Source: Gottfriedia solisilvae | GTDB taxonomy: Bacteria > Bacillota > Bacilli > Bacillales > Bacillaceae_G | DNA: 64,000 bases | Assembly (NCBI RefSeq): GCF_002128405.1 | Contig: NZ_NETJ01000005.1 | Location: forward strand, 310,001 to 374,000 | Direction: 5' to 3' | Part shown: positions 27,235 to 36,954 of the stretch, piece by piece | Layout of the letters: each line of letters begins with the position of its first letter | How positions within the stretch are numbered: the stretch's first letter is position 1 | Notes under the pieces: model-generated | What the model saw: the letters and a program-made list of their open reading frames with translations, nothing else | Databases searched by the model: none | What the model was told of the DNA's origin: nothing | Made by a program: the position numbers and the translations under genes

Positions 27235-27277
27235 AACCCTATGATTTCAGTAATGAAATCACAGGGTTTTATTTTTT
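27235..27277 (+). terminator. Terminator after small membrane protein gene
   Basis: AACCCTATGATTTC pairs with GAAATCACAGGGTT (one mismatch), then TTATTTTTT. Confidence 0.88.
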
Positions 27278-27404
27278 AATTAATTCATTCTTACGATGAT
27301 TTATTAATTTCCATTTGAATGATATTTCGAAAAGAGTGGATTTATTCTAAATATTTTTAAATTGAATAAAAATAGATGGTAGAAGATGAAAATTGAAAGG
27401 GATG

Positions 27405-28874
27405 ATGCATATTAACCCTTTATTTCTTTCAAATGATCAAATGCTCTCAATTATTCGAGATGGATTAATAAAAACAGCAGCCCCAAAGAATATAATGATT
27501 ATTGGTGCTGGTATGGCAGGTTTGGTTGCAGGATCATTGCTAAAAGAAGCAGGCCACAAAATTACAATTATTGAGGCAAATGACCGAATCGGTGGAAGAA
27601 TACTTACAAAAAGATATCCGTTTTTAAATAACCAGTATTTAGAGTTAGGCGCAATGAGAATTCCTTCTATTCACCATTTAACGCTTGAGTATATTCGTAA
27701 GTTTAAATTACCATTAAATGAATTTATCAATAGTACGCCAAATGATCTGATCTATGTTAATAATGTCTTTACAACTTTAAAAGATTATATGCAAAATCCA
27801 GATATATTAAAATTTCCTGTTGCTCCCAATGAAAAAGGTAAAACGGCTGAAGAGTTATTAATACTTGCCTTGGGTCCAGTATTAGAATTTATCAACCAAG
27901 ATCCTGTACGTAATTTAGAAATTGTGATTGAAAAGTATGATCAATATTCAATGGATTACTTTTTACGATATAATCCAGTTGGATTATCTTTATCTACAGG
28001 TGCTATTGATATGATTAAAGCAATAATAGGTATAGAAGGGTTTCCAGAATTATCGTTTACATCAATTCTCATGGAAATTTATGTGCTATTTTCAAAGAAT
28101 CTAAAATTATATGAAATTACTGGCGGAACTGATTTACTACCGAATGCGTTTTTACCACAATTAAAAAATGATATTATATTAAACCAAAAGTTAACAAAAA
28201 TTTTTCAAAATGATCATAATGTTACATTATACACGGAGCACACCAAGGCCTTAACAAAACACCGTGTTTCTTGTGACTTAGTCATATGTACAATACCTTT
28301 TACTGTTTTAAATTTTGTTGAGATCTACCCAATTGAATCCATTTCTTACGCTAAATGGAAAGCGATACGGGAGTTACATTATACTGACTCAGTGAAAACG
28401 GGATTACAGTTCAGGACGAGATTTTGGGAAAAATTAGGCTTTTTTGGAGGGAAAATTACGACAGATCTCCCAATTAAATTTTCATATTTACCTAGTCATG
28501 AGTTGGGAATGAACACAACAGGCATTGTTCTTGCAAGTTATACTTGGGGGGATGATGCATTTATATGGAACAGATTATCTGAAAATCAACGAATAAGGGC
28601 TGCTTTAAATAATCTTGCAAGGATATATGGTGATATCGTTTATAAAGAATTTCTGTTGGGTTCCTCAATTAGTTGGTCAAATAATCTGTATTCGGGTGGT
28701 GCTTTTGTAATATTTAAACCTGAGCAACAAAGGGATTTTGGTAAAGATATTGGTACACCGGAAGGACGAATACACTTCGCAGGAGAACACACTTCTAGTG
28801 CCACAGCATGGATTCAAGGTGCAATCGAGTCAGGGATTCGCGTTGCGTTTGAAATTAATCAATCGTTAAGATAA
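27405..28874 (+). CDS. FAD-dependent flavin amine oxidase
   Basis: About 489 residues. The ADP-binding motif is IMIIGAGMAGLVAGSLLKEAG followed by the acidic strand end IIEANDRIGGRI. A second FAD contact, GRIHFAGEHTSSATAWIQGA, is close to the C-terminus, the arrangement of monoamine oxidases and L-amino-acid oxidases (YobN-like in B. subtilis, from memory). It would oxidise an amine or amino acid to imine with release of peroxide; the substrate cannot be read. No signal peptide. The start could be ATG 27402 or 27405; AAAGG at 27396-27400 favours the second. Monocistronic. Confidence 0.82.
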   Translation: MHINPLFLSNDQMLSIIRDGLIKTAAPKNIMIIGAGMAGLVAGSLLKEAGHKITIIEANDRIGGRILTKRYPFLNNQYLELGAMRIPSIHHLTLEYIRKFKLPLNEFINSTPNDLIYVNNVFTTLKDYMQNPDILKFPVAPNEKGKTAEELLILALGPVLEFINQDPVRNLEIVIEKYDQYSMDYFLRYNPVGLSLSTGAIDMIKAIIGIEGFPELSFTSILMEIYVLFSKNLKLYEITGGTDLLPNAFLPQLKNDIILNQKLTKIFQNDHNVTLYTEHTKALTKHRVSCDLVICTIPFTVLNFVEIYPIESISYAKWKAIRELHYTDSVKTGLQFRTRFWEKLGFFGGKITTDLPIKFSYLPSHELGMNTTGIVLASYTWGDDAFIWNRLSENQRIRAALNNLARIYGDIVYKEFLLGSSISWSNNLYSGGAFVIFKPEQQRDFGKDIGTPEGRIHFAGEHTSSATAWIQGAIESGIRVAFEINQSLR

Positions 28875-28910
28875 AAACTCTGCCTTTTATTTATAGGTAG
28901 AGTTTTTTTA
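28875..28910 (+). terminator. Terminator after amine oxidase gene
   Basis: ACTCTGCCT pairs with AGGTAGAGT (one mismatch), with A-tract before and seven T residues after. Confidence 0.88.
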
Positions 28911-29150
28911 TTCTATTAATCTCTATAATAAACTTTTAGAGTGATGATGGAATAGATTAGTAGATATTCCTAATACCTTGTGACAGAAGTACTATTTTAT
29001 AAATGATTTTCAAATTTTAATAGTCAAGTATTACTTATATTTTTTTACAATTTTCGTTAAAATGTTGTACTTTTAGTCAAATTGTTACTTAATTGTTAAT
29101 ATATTAGATGTTATACTTATACAGAGAACTCAATAGTAAGGGGTTTAGTA

Positions 29151-30782
29151 ATGAATAAAAAATCAACACGAAAACTATCAAGTTTTGTACTAGCTACTTC
29201 AATTGCGGCTAGTAGTCTATTTATCTCATCTCCTCAGGTAAATAAAAGTTATGCAGCTACTAATCAAGTTGGTCAAATCAATACCTCGACCGCAATTCCA
29301 GTTTTATTTACAGGAAATGTAACAGCGACAAAACTTAATGTTCGTACAAGTCCTGTTACCACAAGTAAAATTTTTGTAACACTTAGTAAGGGAGCAAAGG
29401 TATCAATAGTTGAAACAAGTGGTCCCTGGTATAAAATTAAGACAAGCCAGGGGTATGGCTGGGTTATGTCGAATTATGTAAAGCAAGCCTCGGCACTACC
29501 AGTTTTATTTACAGGAAATGTAACAGCTACGAAGATTAATGTGAGAACTAGTCCAGAAAATACTAGTAAAATTTTTGTAACCCTTAGTAAAGGTGCGAAA
29601 GTATCAATCGTCGAGAAAAACAGTCTTTGGTACAAAATTAAAACTAGTAAGGGCTACGGATGGGTCATGTCAAAGTATGTGAGTCAGACAAATACAGAAG
29701 TATTACCTGTAATCGACACAGGTATAATTACAGCAACAAAAATTAACGTCAGAAAAGAGCCCAAAAATACTAGTAGTGTATTTGTTACTTTAAGTAAGGG
29801 TGGAAAAGTATCAATTGTTGAGAAAATCAACTTATGGTATAAAATCAAAACAAGCAAGGGTTACGGTTGGGTTATGTCAAACTACGTTAAAACGACAAAT
29901 TCAACAACACCACCAACAGAGGGTGGAGGCCCAACAACTCCAACCATTCCAATTAAAGACAAGTTTGGTAAAGTAACTTCATCATCGTTAAATGTAAGAA
30001 AAGGTCCAGGTACCGAGTATGCAACAATTAAAGCAATATCGAGTGGTACAATTGTAGAGCTAAAAGGTGAAAACAATGGTTGGTATCAAATTGTTGTTGG
30101 AACAATTACTGGCTGGGTGAGTAAATCTTACATCAAAATAGTTGATCAGCAAAATGCGGAACTTGGGGACTTTACGCTTGTAATTGATCCAGGACATGGA
30201 GGATCTGACCCTGGCACATCTTTTAAAACAAGTAGTGGTGTAACACTAAAAGAAAGTGTAATCGTTTTGAGCGTATCAAAATATTTAAAAACATATTTAA
30301 AGAACTTACCGATAAACTCTTACTTCACACGTGAGACAGATGTATACCCAACATTAACACAGCGTGTTTCTTTTGCAGAGTCTAAAAAAGCAGATGCATT
30401 TATTAGTATTCATATTAATTCAACCCCTTCACATACAGGTGATGGAACTGAGACATATTACTATGGAGAAGCTGCAGCAAAAGCAACAGCTGCAAGTAAA
30501 GAGAAACTACAAGATAGTATGGCATTTGCAGACTTCGTGCAAACAAGATTAGTTGAAAAGCTTAAGCTAGATGATCGTGGTACAAAAAGTGGTAATTTCC
30601 ATGTTATACGCGAATCATCAATGGCTTCAATTTTGACAGAATTAGGTTTTGTTGATAATCCTAAAGATAATGTGAAGTTAGCTAGTGCATCTTGGCAAAA
30701 AGAGGCAGCAAAAGGCATCTATCTAGGTATTCTTGATTATTTAGCATACCAAGGTTACAACGTAGATTCATATTATCTATAA
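29151..30782 (+). CDS. N-acetylmuramoyl-L-alanine amidase with four SH3b domains
   Basis: A 543-residue secreted cell-wall hydrolase. A long signal peptide (cleavage near YAAT, about residue 36) is followed by four bacterial SH3 domains at about 54-112, 121-177, 191-247 and 273-331, a Pro/Gly linker lying before the fourth. The C-terminal Amidase_3 domain has zinc ligands His349 (DPGHGG), Glu368 and His421 (SIHIN), and the catalytic Glu497 (TELGF). SH3b 1-3 are very similar to each other, also at DNA level, pointing to recent internal duplication. It likely acts in cell separation or wall turnover. Own terminator. Confidence 0.92.
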   Translation: MNKKSTRKLSSFVLATSIAASSLFISSPQVNKSYAATNQVGQINTSTAIPVLFTGNVTATKLNVRTSPVTTSKIFVTLSKGAKVSIVETSGPWYKIKTSQGYGWVMSNYVKQASALPVLFTGNVTATKINVRTSPENTSKIFVTLSKGAKVSIVEKNSLWYKIKTSKGYGWVMSKYVSQTNTEVLPVIDTGIITATKINVRKEPKNTSSVFVTLSKGGKVSIVEKINLWYKIKTSKGYGWVMSNYVKTTNSTTPPTEGGGPTTPTIPIKDKFGKVTSSSLNVRKGPGTEYATIKAISSGTIVELKGENNGWYQIVVGTITGWVSKSYIKIVDQQNAELGDFTLVIDPGHGGSDPGTSFKTSSGVTLKESVIVLSVSKYLKTYLKNLPINSYFTRETDVYPTLTQRVSFAESKKADAFISIHINSTPSHTGDGTETYYYGEAAAKATAASKEKLQDSMAFADFVQTRLVEKLKLDDRGTKSGNFHVIRESSMASILTELGFVDNPKDNVKLASASWQKEAAKGIYLGILDYLAYQGYNVDSYYL

Positions 30783-30785
30783 GAA

Positions 30786-30821
30786 AAAAACTCGTTCTAT
30801 TTTATTAGAACGAGTTTTTTT
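30786..30821 (+). terminator. Terminator after amidase gene
   Basis: AAACTCGTTCTA pairs with TAGAACGAGTTT around TTTTAT, ending in T residues. Confidence 0.95.
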
Positions 30822-30997
30822 ATCTTTACATTTTCATAGCTGGAATGGTTCGATTCTTAATTGTATAAAATAAATACAAAAATGAATTATAAAGCGGATT
30901 ATGAATCGTTATGATACAATGAGAAAGCTTAAAATGAGAAAAAGAATGTAAAAATAATATAATGAATATAGATTAAAGAAAGCTAGGTAACCGATGA

Positions 30998-32464
30998 ATG
31001 AATAAATTTTCTAAGCTAGGCTTAAGTGAAGAATTAACGGAGTATTTAACAGAGCTAGGCATAAATGAGCCGACTCCAATTCAAGAACAGGCGATACCCA
31101 TTGTATTTGAAGGAAAAGATTTAATAGGACAGGCTCAGACAGGGACTGGTAAAACTTTTGCTTTTTTATTTCCGATATTAGAAAAAATAAATTTAGAATT
31201 AACACATACACAAGCACTAGTAGTAGCCCCAACAAGAGAATTAGCTATTCAAATTACAGCGGAAGCAAGAAGGATTGTAAGTGAAGATTTTGGTGTTTTA
31301 GCTGTTTATGGTGGACAAGATGTTGAACAGCAAGCAAGGAAGCTTAAAGGTGGAGCACATCTAATTATCGCAACCCCTGGAAGACTGTTGGATCATTTAA
31401 GAAGAGGCACTATCAACTTAAGTAAAATTGATTTCTTAGTGCTTGATGAAGCTGATCAAATGCTACATATTGGTTTTCTACATGAAGTAGAAGATATTAT
31501 TAATCAAACCCCATCATCAAGACAGACTTTATTATTTTCAGCAACAATGCCAGAACAAATTCAATCGCTAGCTAAACGCTATATGAAAAAGCCTGAAATC
31601 ATTCGTATTAAGGCAAAACGAATTACTTTGGATGAAATTGAACAAGTTGTATATGAAACAACTGACCGTGGAAAGTTTAATGCATTACTAAAACAATTAA
31701 ATGAAACAGAACCTTTTCTTGCTATCATTTTCTGTAGAACGAAGAGAAGAGCAAACAAATTAAATGAGCAATTAAAAGGAAAAGGACTGTTATCTGAAGA
31801 ACTTCATGGGGACTTAACACAAGGCAAACGAGAGAAAGTAATGAAACTATTTCGTGAAGCGAAAATTCAATATCTTGTTGCAACAGACGTAGCTGCAAGG
31901 GGAATTGATGTTGAAGGGGTAACCCACGTATTTAACTATGATATTCCAATGGATACTGAAAGCTATGTTCATCGTATCGGAAGAACTGGTCGAGCAGGTG
32001 AAACAGGAATTGCAATTACGTTTATTACTCAAAAAGACTTCCATGAAATGAGATCGATAGAGAAAGAGCTTAATCTTCAAATCAAACATATAAATTTAGT
32101 TGAAAAAGACGATTCAAAACAACGATCTGAGCGAATGAATCGTGAGGATAATAGAGCTCCTCGAACAGCAAAACGTCCAGGTAGAGAATCAAAATCGAGA
32201 ACTAATGAATCACAGAAGAAACGAAATGAAGAGTCAAAACAACCGGGAAACCGTACGAGAAATGAATCAAAAAGAGGGAGAAATGAACAGTCTTCTGATC
32301 AAACTCGCTCTAGAGCTACAGATTCAAAAAGAAAAAAAGATGTAACTTCAAAAAAGCAGTCTTTTTCAAAAGCTAGTAATAGTAAACAAGATAGAACAAG
32401 TCAACAAAGAGATCAAAGGAATGGCCGTAGTAATAAAGCTAAGTCTAATAGAGCACCTAGATAA
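30998..32464 (+). CDS. DEAD-box ATP-dependent RNA helicase with basic tail
   Basis: A 488-residue DEAD-box helicase. The Q-motif ([11 protein letters not shown]), Walker A AQTGTGKT (46-53), PTREL, TPGR, DEAD (150-153), SAT (181-183), ARGIDVEG and [10 protein letters not shown] are all present. The last about 110 residues are a Lys/Arg/Asn/Ser-rich low-complexity tail for RNA contact, typical of CshA/CshB-like proteins; which Csh paralogue it is I cannot say. The ribosome site is poor (TAGG only), and a four-codon mini-frame ATGAATGAATAA overlaps the start, so translation may be regulated. The terminator stem begins inside the last codons. Confidence 0.92.
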   Translation: MNKFSKLGLSEELTEYLTELGINEPTPIQEQAIPIVFEGKDLIGQAQTGTGKTFAFLFPILEKINLELTHTQALVVAPTRELAIQITAEARRIVSEDFGVLAVYGGQDVEQQARKLKGGAHLIIATPGRLLDHLRRGTINLSKIDFLVLDEADQMLHIGFLHEVEDIINQTPSSRQTLLFSATMPEQIQSLAKRYMKKPEIIRIKAKRITLDEIEQVVYETTDRGKFNALLKQLNETEPFLAIIFCRTKRRANKLNEQLKGKGLLSEELHGDLTQGKREKVMKLFREAKIQYLVATDVAARGIDVEGVTHVFNYDIPMDTESYVHRIGRTGRAGETGIAITFITQKDFHEMRSIEKELNLQIKHINLVEKDDSKQRSERMNREDNRAPRTAKRPGRESKSRTNESQKKRNEESKQPGNRTRNESKRGRNEQSSDQTRSRATDSKRKKDVTSKKQSFSKASNSKQDRTSQQRDQRNGRSNKAKSNRAPR

Positions 32465-32476
32465 CTAGGTGTTTTT
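32454..32476 (+). terminator. Terminator overlapping the helicase stop codon
   Basis: CACCTAG pairs with CTAGGTG around ATAA, followed by five T residues. The stop codon TAA is the loop, so the coding end itself forms the stem. Confidence 0.85.
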
Positions 32477-32550
32477 CTACTTGATTGACATATGATAAGG
32501 AAGAATTGTAAATAATGTTTTCATGATTATAAAGAAATTAGGGTGATCTA

Positions 32551-33507
32551 ATGAGCCAAAATGAATTCGATGAAAAAAAAGAAGTAAAACATATGGAAGA
32601 GTTAATGGTATTAATAGAAGACGCAAAAGAATTTATCCCATATGGCAAAGTTGCAAATTACATTCCTGCGCTTGCTAAAGCGAATAAAAAAGATTTAGCA
32701 GTAGCCGTGTTTTTACCAGACGGACGACATTTTGAAGCTGGTAATACTACTACACGTTTTACTTTGCAAAGTATATCTAAAGTCATTTCACTCGCTTTAG
32801 TGTTAATGGATCGTGGGGAAGATTATGTATTTGAGCGTGTAGGAATGGAGCCAACGGGAGACCCATTTAATTCAATCGCCAAATTAGAGGTGCGTTCAGC
32901 GGGTAAACCTTTAAATCCAATGATCAATGCCGGTGCTCTTGCAGTAACAAGCATGATTAAAGGGCATAGCGTAAAAGACAGATTTAACCGTTTACTCGAT
33001 TTTATGAGAGTATTAACTGGTAACAAAGAGTTATCATACTCCAAAGAGGTAGCAATATCTGAGTTTGAAACGGCTCACTTAAATAGATCCCTGAGCTACT
33101 TTATGAAGGAGCACGGGATTATTACTGAAGATGTTGAGTTATTATTAGATTTATATACTAGACAATGTGCGATAGAAGTAAATTGTGTTGAATTGGCAAG
33201 AATCGGACTAATCTTTGCGTTAGATGGATATGATCCGGTTTCCAAGACACAAATTATGCCAGAAAAAATAGCGAAAATTTGTAATACATTTATGGTTACA
33301 TGTGGAATGTATAATGCATCAGGTGCATTTGCTATAAAAGTAGGTATTCCAGCTAAAAGCGGCGTTTCAGGAGGCGTGATGGGGGCGGTTCCACGTCGCT
33401 TTGGGATTGGCGTATATGGACCGTCACTTGATGAAATCGGAAATAGTATTGCTGGTATTAAATTATTAGAATTACTTGCGCAAAAGTATAATTTAAGTAT
33501 TTTTTAA
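32551..33507 (+). CDS. glsA: Glutaminase
   Basis: A 318-residue serine-dependent glutaminase (GlsA/YbgJ family) that hydrolyses glutamine to glutamate and ammonia. Visible are [19 protein letters not shown], the Ser-x-x-Lys active site Ser74-I-S-Lys77 in [18 protein letters not shown] and [14 protein letters not shown]. It is slightly longer at the N-terminus than usual (about 308), and ATG 32593 (M15) is a possible alternative start, but AGGGTGA 7 bases upstream supports the annotated one. No glutamine transporter is adjacent. Monocistronic. Confidence 0.94.
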   Translation: MSQNEFDEKKEVKHMEELMVLIEDAKEFIPYGKVANYIPALAKANKKDLAVAVFLPDGRHFEAGNTTTRFTLQSISKVISLALVLMDRGEDYVFERVGMEPTGDPFNSIAKLEVRSAGKPLNPMINAGALAVTSMIKGHSVKDRFNRLLDFMRVLTGNKELSYSKEVAISEFETAHLNRSLSYFMKEHGIITEDVELLLDLYTRQCAIEVNCVELARIGLIFALDGYDPVSKTQIMPEKIAKICNTFMVTCGMYNASGAFAIKVGIPAKSGVSGGVMGAVPRRFGIGVYGPSLDEIGNSIAGIKLLELLAQKYNLSIF

Positions 33508-33520
33508 AACTGCTTACTTA

Positions 33521-33697
33521 TAAGACAGTAGTTGATTACAGCGGAAGGTGCGGGGCTCCTGTGGCAGATGGGGGAAGGCCGAGCCACAGGATGTAAATCA
33601 TGCATGCGTTACGACAGGACGTCGTGGTATAGCATGCCTACCATTCTCTACCCATGCCCACGAAAAAGGGAGCATCCTGGAGTTGTAATCATCTAAC
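33521..33697. repeat. GC-rich palindromic intergenic element
   Basis: The gap after glutaminase holds a segment clearly richer in G/C than its surroundings. Its ends are imperfect inverted repeats (GATTACAGCGGAAGGTGC near 33533 against CATCCTGGAGTTGTAATC near 33674), and inside is a perfect 9-bp stem TCCTGTGGC/GCCACAGGA (33557-33565 and 33583-33591). Near-identical 9-mers GCTTACTTA (33512-33520) and GCATACTTA (33698-33706) flank it, a possible target duplication. From memory it resembles a dispersed extragenic repeat common in Bacillaceae. No coding frame is convincing. Confidence 0.55.
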
Positions 33698-33783
33698 GCA
33701 TACTTAAATATAGGAAGTTTTTCCTTTCCCACTTACCAATGAAATTGTGTATAGTAATGGTAGAGAGAAAAGGGGATAGTTGA

Positions 33784-34533
33784 ATGGAATATTTAAGTTT
33801 ATTATTTTTTCTTGGTATCGGTGCAGCTGTAGTAGGAACTTTAGCAGGTGGTGGAGGATTAATAACCTTGCCAATTATGATTTTTTTAGGAATTCCGATT
33901 CAGACGGGAATTGCTACTAATAAGTTTGCCTCAGGATTAGGATCATTCAGTAGTATACTTTATACAATTCGGAAAAAAGATTTCAAGTATTCTTTAATCA
34001 TTCAATTTATAATTGTTTCAATCATTGGTGGGGGAATTGGTGCTTATATTACAAGTATGTTAGATGAACATGTAATGAATATTGTCGCACTCGTTTTATT
34101 ATCTGGGTCACTCTGGCTAACGTTCGCTAGTAAAAAGTGGAACTATGAAACTGCGAATAAAGAAAACTTTGAACATCAAACATTCGTAGATAAGAGTATT
34201 CAAACTGGAATTGGTATTTATGATGGTGGTTTTGGACCAGGTTCATCTACCTTTGCAATTTTATATTTTATCAAAAAAGGATTTACTTATGTAAATGCAG
34301 TTCAATTGGCAAGAGTATTAAATTTTGGAAGCTGCTTATCAGCTTTCGTTATTTTTTATATGACTGGACATTTTCAGTGGAAAATTGCCTTAACAATGGC
34401 AGCTGCATCCATCATCGGAAATCAAGTTGGTCTAAGGTTCGCAGAATACGTACCAATTAAACTTGCAAGGATTTTATTAATCTCAGTTTCAGTATTATTG
34501 ATTGTTCAAGTTAGTCTAAAGTTATTTGTGTAA
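33784..34533 (+). CDS. Sulfite exporter TauE/SafE-family membrane protein
   Basis: A 249-residue polytopic membrane protein with two related halves, each containing the family's glycine motif (GTLAGGGGLITLPIMIFLGIP at the start; GIYDGGFGPGSSTFAILYF in the middle). TauE/SafE proteins move sulfite, sulfonates or organic acids; the substrate is not evident. AAAGGGG precedes the ATG and a short terminator overlaps the stop. No sulfur genes are nearby. Confidence 0.85.
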   Translation: MEYLSLLFFLGIGAAVVGTLAGGGGLITLPIMIFLGIPIQTGIATNKFASGLGSFSSILYTIRKKDFKYSLIIQFIIVSIIGGGIGAYITSMLDEHVMNIVALVLLSGSLWLTFASKKWNYETANKENFEHQTFVDKSIQTGIGIYDGGFGPGSSTFAILYFIKKGFTYVNAVQLARVLNFGSCLSAFVIFYMTGHFQWKIALTMAAASIIGNQVGLRFAEYVPIKLARILLISVSVLLIVQVSLKLFV

Positions 34534-34558
34534 AGGAAGCTTAAGTGCTTCCTTTTTT
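34532..34558 (+). terminator. Terminator after TauE-like gene
   Basis: AAAGGAAGC pairs with GCTTCCTTT around TTAAGT, followed by further T residues. The stem starts at the stop codon. Confidence 0.9.
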
Positions 34559-34711
34559 GTTGGAAAAATGAAGGAAAGTTCATTATAAAAGAAGAATGAA
34601 ATACTGAGTTGAAACGGATTTTTGTAATGAGGATCTGAATCAAAACATAAAGTAGTAGAGATTTATATAAGCGGTTGAAATCATTTTCAAATGAAGTTGG
34701 GAGGAACCCCT

Positions 34712-35674
34712 ATGGTTAAACAAGTTCTCCTATTCACTGATTTAGGTATAGATGATGCATTTACAATGTTATATATCCTTTTTCGAAAAGATATACAACT
34801 AGTAGGGATTGTGGCCGATTATGGTAATGTAACTAGAGATAAGGCTGTATGGAACATCAATTATTTAAAGTATATTACGGGAAGACAAGAGATTCCTGTA
34901 TTTCTTGGTGCATCAATCCCATTAACAGGAATTGGTGTGGAAACTTTTCCTGAGGTACATGGGGAAGCAGGGTTAGGGCCAATCATTCCTCCAAAAATTA
35001 ATTATCCTGTATCTCCATTTAGTGAAATGTATCATATGAAAAATATTGATTTAGAAAACTTAACGATTATTAATCTAGGTAGACTCTCTTCTTTGGCAAC
35101 AGCATTCGTATTAAATTTAGAAAGCATGGAAAATGTGAAAGAATACATTTGCATGGGTGGTGCTTTTTTTTACCCTGGAAATGTGACTGCAGTAGCTGAA
35201 GCAAACTTTCATTTGGACCCTTATGCTGCTAATTTAATTGTACAATACGCAAAAAATTTAACGATTATTCCATTAAATGTAACTCAACATGCGATTGTTA
35301 CGCCAGAAATGGTAAATCAAATTAATGAGTTTCATCAAGTGACTCAGGATCCAGCAGGGTTGATTATTAAACCAATGTTAGATTATTATTATAATTTTTA
35401 TTCAAAATCAAATCCCGGTATTGAAGGAAGTCCTATACACGACTTTTTAACGGTTTGGTATTTATTGCATCCAAATGCCGTAGGTCTGTCAAAAGTACCT
35501 ATAAAAGTAATTCCCGACCAAGGTGAAGGGTTTGGTCAAAGTATCGCAGATTTGCGAGCTACACCAGACCCAAAATATAAAACACATAGTGTCGCTTTTC
35601 AGTTTGATTATGAATTATTTAAAAATGATATAATGAATACATTCTTAACAAATCGTTTTCTTCCTAGTAAATAA
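34712..35674 (+). CDS. Nucleoside hydrolase-family protein (IunH/RihA-like)
   Basis: About 320 residues. The N-terminal LLFTDLGIDDAFTMLYI matches the calcium-binding motif of nucleoside hydrolases: the Asp corresponding to Asp10 and the Asp-Asp pair 14-15 are kept, while the first Asp of the usual DxDxG is a Phe. Other family stretches are IVADYGNV, INLGRLSSLATAF, MGGAFFYPGN and AEANFHLDPYAA. It would cleave a ribosyl bond of a purine or pyrimidine nucleoside; divergence leaves the substrate open. ATG 34712 is preceded by GGGAGG; an in-frame ATG at 34691 lies upstream of that site. Monocistronic, 64 bases to the DinB-like gene. Confidence 0.8.
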   Translation: MVKQVLLFTDLGIDDAFTMLYILFRKDIQLVGIVADYGNVTRDKAVWNINYLKYITGRQEIPVFLGASIPLTGIGVETFPEVHGEAGLGPIIPPKINYPVSPFSEMYHMKNIDLENLTIINLGRLSSLATAFVLNLESMENVKEYICMGGAFFYPGNVTAVAEANFHLDPYAANLIVQYAKNLTIIPLNVTQHAIVTPEMVNQINEFHQVTQDPAGLIIKPMLDYYYNFYSKSNPGIEGSPIHDFLTVWYLLHPNAVGLSKVPIKVIPDQGEGFGQSIADLRATPDPKYKTHSVAFQFDYELFKNDIMNTFLTNRFLPSK

Positions 35675-35738
35675 TGTTTGATGATCTAAAAAAGTCGTCT
35701 ACATTCACTATGAATCATTCTTCTATTAGAGGTGTAAA

Positions 35739-36230
35739 ATGAATAAAAAAGAGTATCAATGGGTTAAACAGAATCGCAATGTACTGCTAGATTTTTGCAG
35801 TAAAATAGATGAAAAAGATCTTAATCGAAGAATTGATGGATTTGGTTTTCAAAGTATGAAAGAAACATTGGTTCACGTGGCAGATTGTTATCACGCATGG
35901 ATTGGTTCTTTTATTCTACAGAAAACAACGAAACCTATTACGCCAAAGGAATTTGTCATTCATGTTAGTCTAAATGATATTAAGCTACGTTTTGAACAAG
36001 TAGATGCAATCGTAAATGAGTTTTTCGAAACATTCTCTGAAGAAATGGATGTTCCCATTCAACAGCCAATTCCATGGAGAGCTACTAATGAGGTCATTTC
36101 AATGACGCGTCGAAAATTACTAATGCATACAATCACACATGAGTATCATCATAAAGGACAAATTGTATCCATGGCACGTATGATGGGATATGAACCCCCT
36201 AACACAGATATTTTAGGAACCGATGATTAA
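35739..36230 (+). CDS. DinB/YfiT-like metal-binding protein
   Basis: A 163-residue four-helix-bundle protein. The three metal ligands of the family appear as His in LVHVADCYHAW (about 46-50) and HTITHEYHHKGQI (about 130-142). Members include thiol transferases using bacillithiol (BstA type) and proteins of unknown activity. Name DinB comes from DNA-damage induction in B. subtilis, but no SOS box was identified here. AGAGGTG precedes the start. Confidence 0.8.
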   Translation: MNKKEYQWVKQNRNVLLDFCSKIDEKDLNRRIDGFGFQSMKETLVHVADCYHAWIGSFILQKTTKPITPKEFVIHVSLNDIKLRFEQVDAIVNEFFETFSEEMDVPIQQPIPWRATNEVISMTRRKLLMHTITHEYHHKGQIVSMARMMGYEPPNTDILGTDD

Positions 36231-36425
36231 TTTAAATGAATTGATCTAAATAGTCTCATATCAAGTTCTATGAGAAATATAATGTAACAACTTAGAAGCA
36301 TGATTCCTAATTTACGGGAAGTAATGCTTTTTTATTTTTCAATTAAAATAGAGTACTTTCATGAAACTGATATAATATTTTTTGAGTACAAGCTAAGCTT
36401 AGTTCATCAATATAAGGAGGCAAGT

Positions 36426-36890
36426 ATGGAGTTAGAAACGGCTTATATAGATACACCACTAGGTATGATGAGAATAGTTGGAAATAATGAAGGTGTTGCG
36501 TTTATTGATTTTTTGAAAGAAAACGAAGTGGTTCCAAATGAATGTGTACCACCCTGTTTAACAAATGAAGTGAATGAAATGAATGAATATTTTAATGGAA
36601 AGCGAAAAGAATTTACGATCCGCTCTATAGCAAAAGGGACTGCATTTCAAGAAAAGGTATGGAGTGAATTATTAAAGATTCAATATGGCGAAACTGCTTC
36701 GTATGCTGATATTGCTAATCGAATTGGAAATCCCAAGGCAGTTAGAGCGGTTGCCAACGCAAATGCTAGGAATCCATTGAGTATAGTCGTGCCTTGTCAT
36801 CGCATTATTGGTTCAAATGGTAAATTAACGGGATATGCTGGTGGACTATGGAGAAAAGAGTGGCTGCTGAGCAGGGAGAAGAATAATTAG
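36426..36890 (+). CDS. ogt: Methylated-DNA--protein-cysteine methyltransferase
   Basis: A 154-residue suicide repair enzyme that removes methyl groups from O6-methylguanine. The active site is VPCHRIIGSNG with acceptor Cys124; FQEKVWSELLKIQYGETASY and GNPKAVRAVANANARNP are the helix-turn-helix and arginine-finger regions. I start at ATG 36426 because AAGGAGG is 5 bases upstream; the frame is open to 36300 but that part has a TATAAT (36371-36376) and no ribosome site. Bidirectional terminator after it. Confidence 0.93.
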   Translation: MELETAYIDTPLGMMRIVGNNEGVAFIDFLKENEVVPNECVPPCLTNEVNEMNEYFNGKRKEFTIRSIAKGTAFQEKVWSELLKIQYGETASYADIANRIGNPKAVRAVANANARNPLSIVVPCHRIIGSNGKLTGYAGGLWRKEWLLSREKNN

Positions 36891-36897
36891 AAGTGAT

Positions 36898-36947
36898 AAA
36901 AAAAGCCGGTAACGCTGTATTTTAAATACATAGTTACCGGCTTTTTT
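36898..36947. terminator. Bidirectional terminator between ogt and AI-2E-type gene
   Basis: AAAAGCCGGTAAC pairs with GTTACCGGCTTTT, with A and T runs on both sides, between convergent genes. Confidence 0.93.
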
Positions 36948-36954
36948 GCTCGAA

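Noticed and set aside
29297..29890. CRISPR-like regular repeats
   Set aside because: The repeats are in-frame SH3b-coding sequences of about 200 bp without short unique spacers.
19016..34558. Genomic island or prophage in the single-gene region 12-34 kb
   Set aside because: No integrase, tRNA target, phage genes or clear base-composition shift was found; genes have the same codon style and terminators as the flanks.
36300..36425. 42-codon N-terminal extension of Ogt
   Set aside because: No ribosome site at the upstream ATG, a TATAAT lies within it, and family members start at the position with AAGGAGG.
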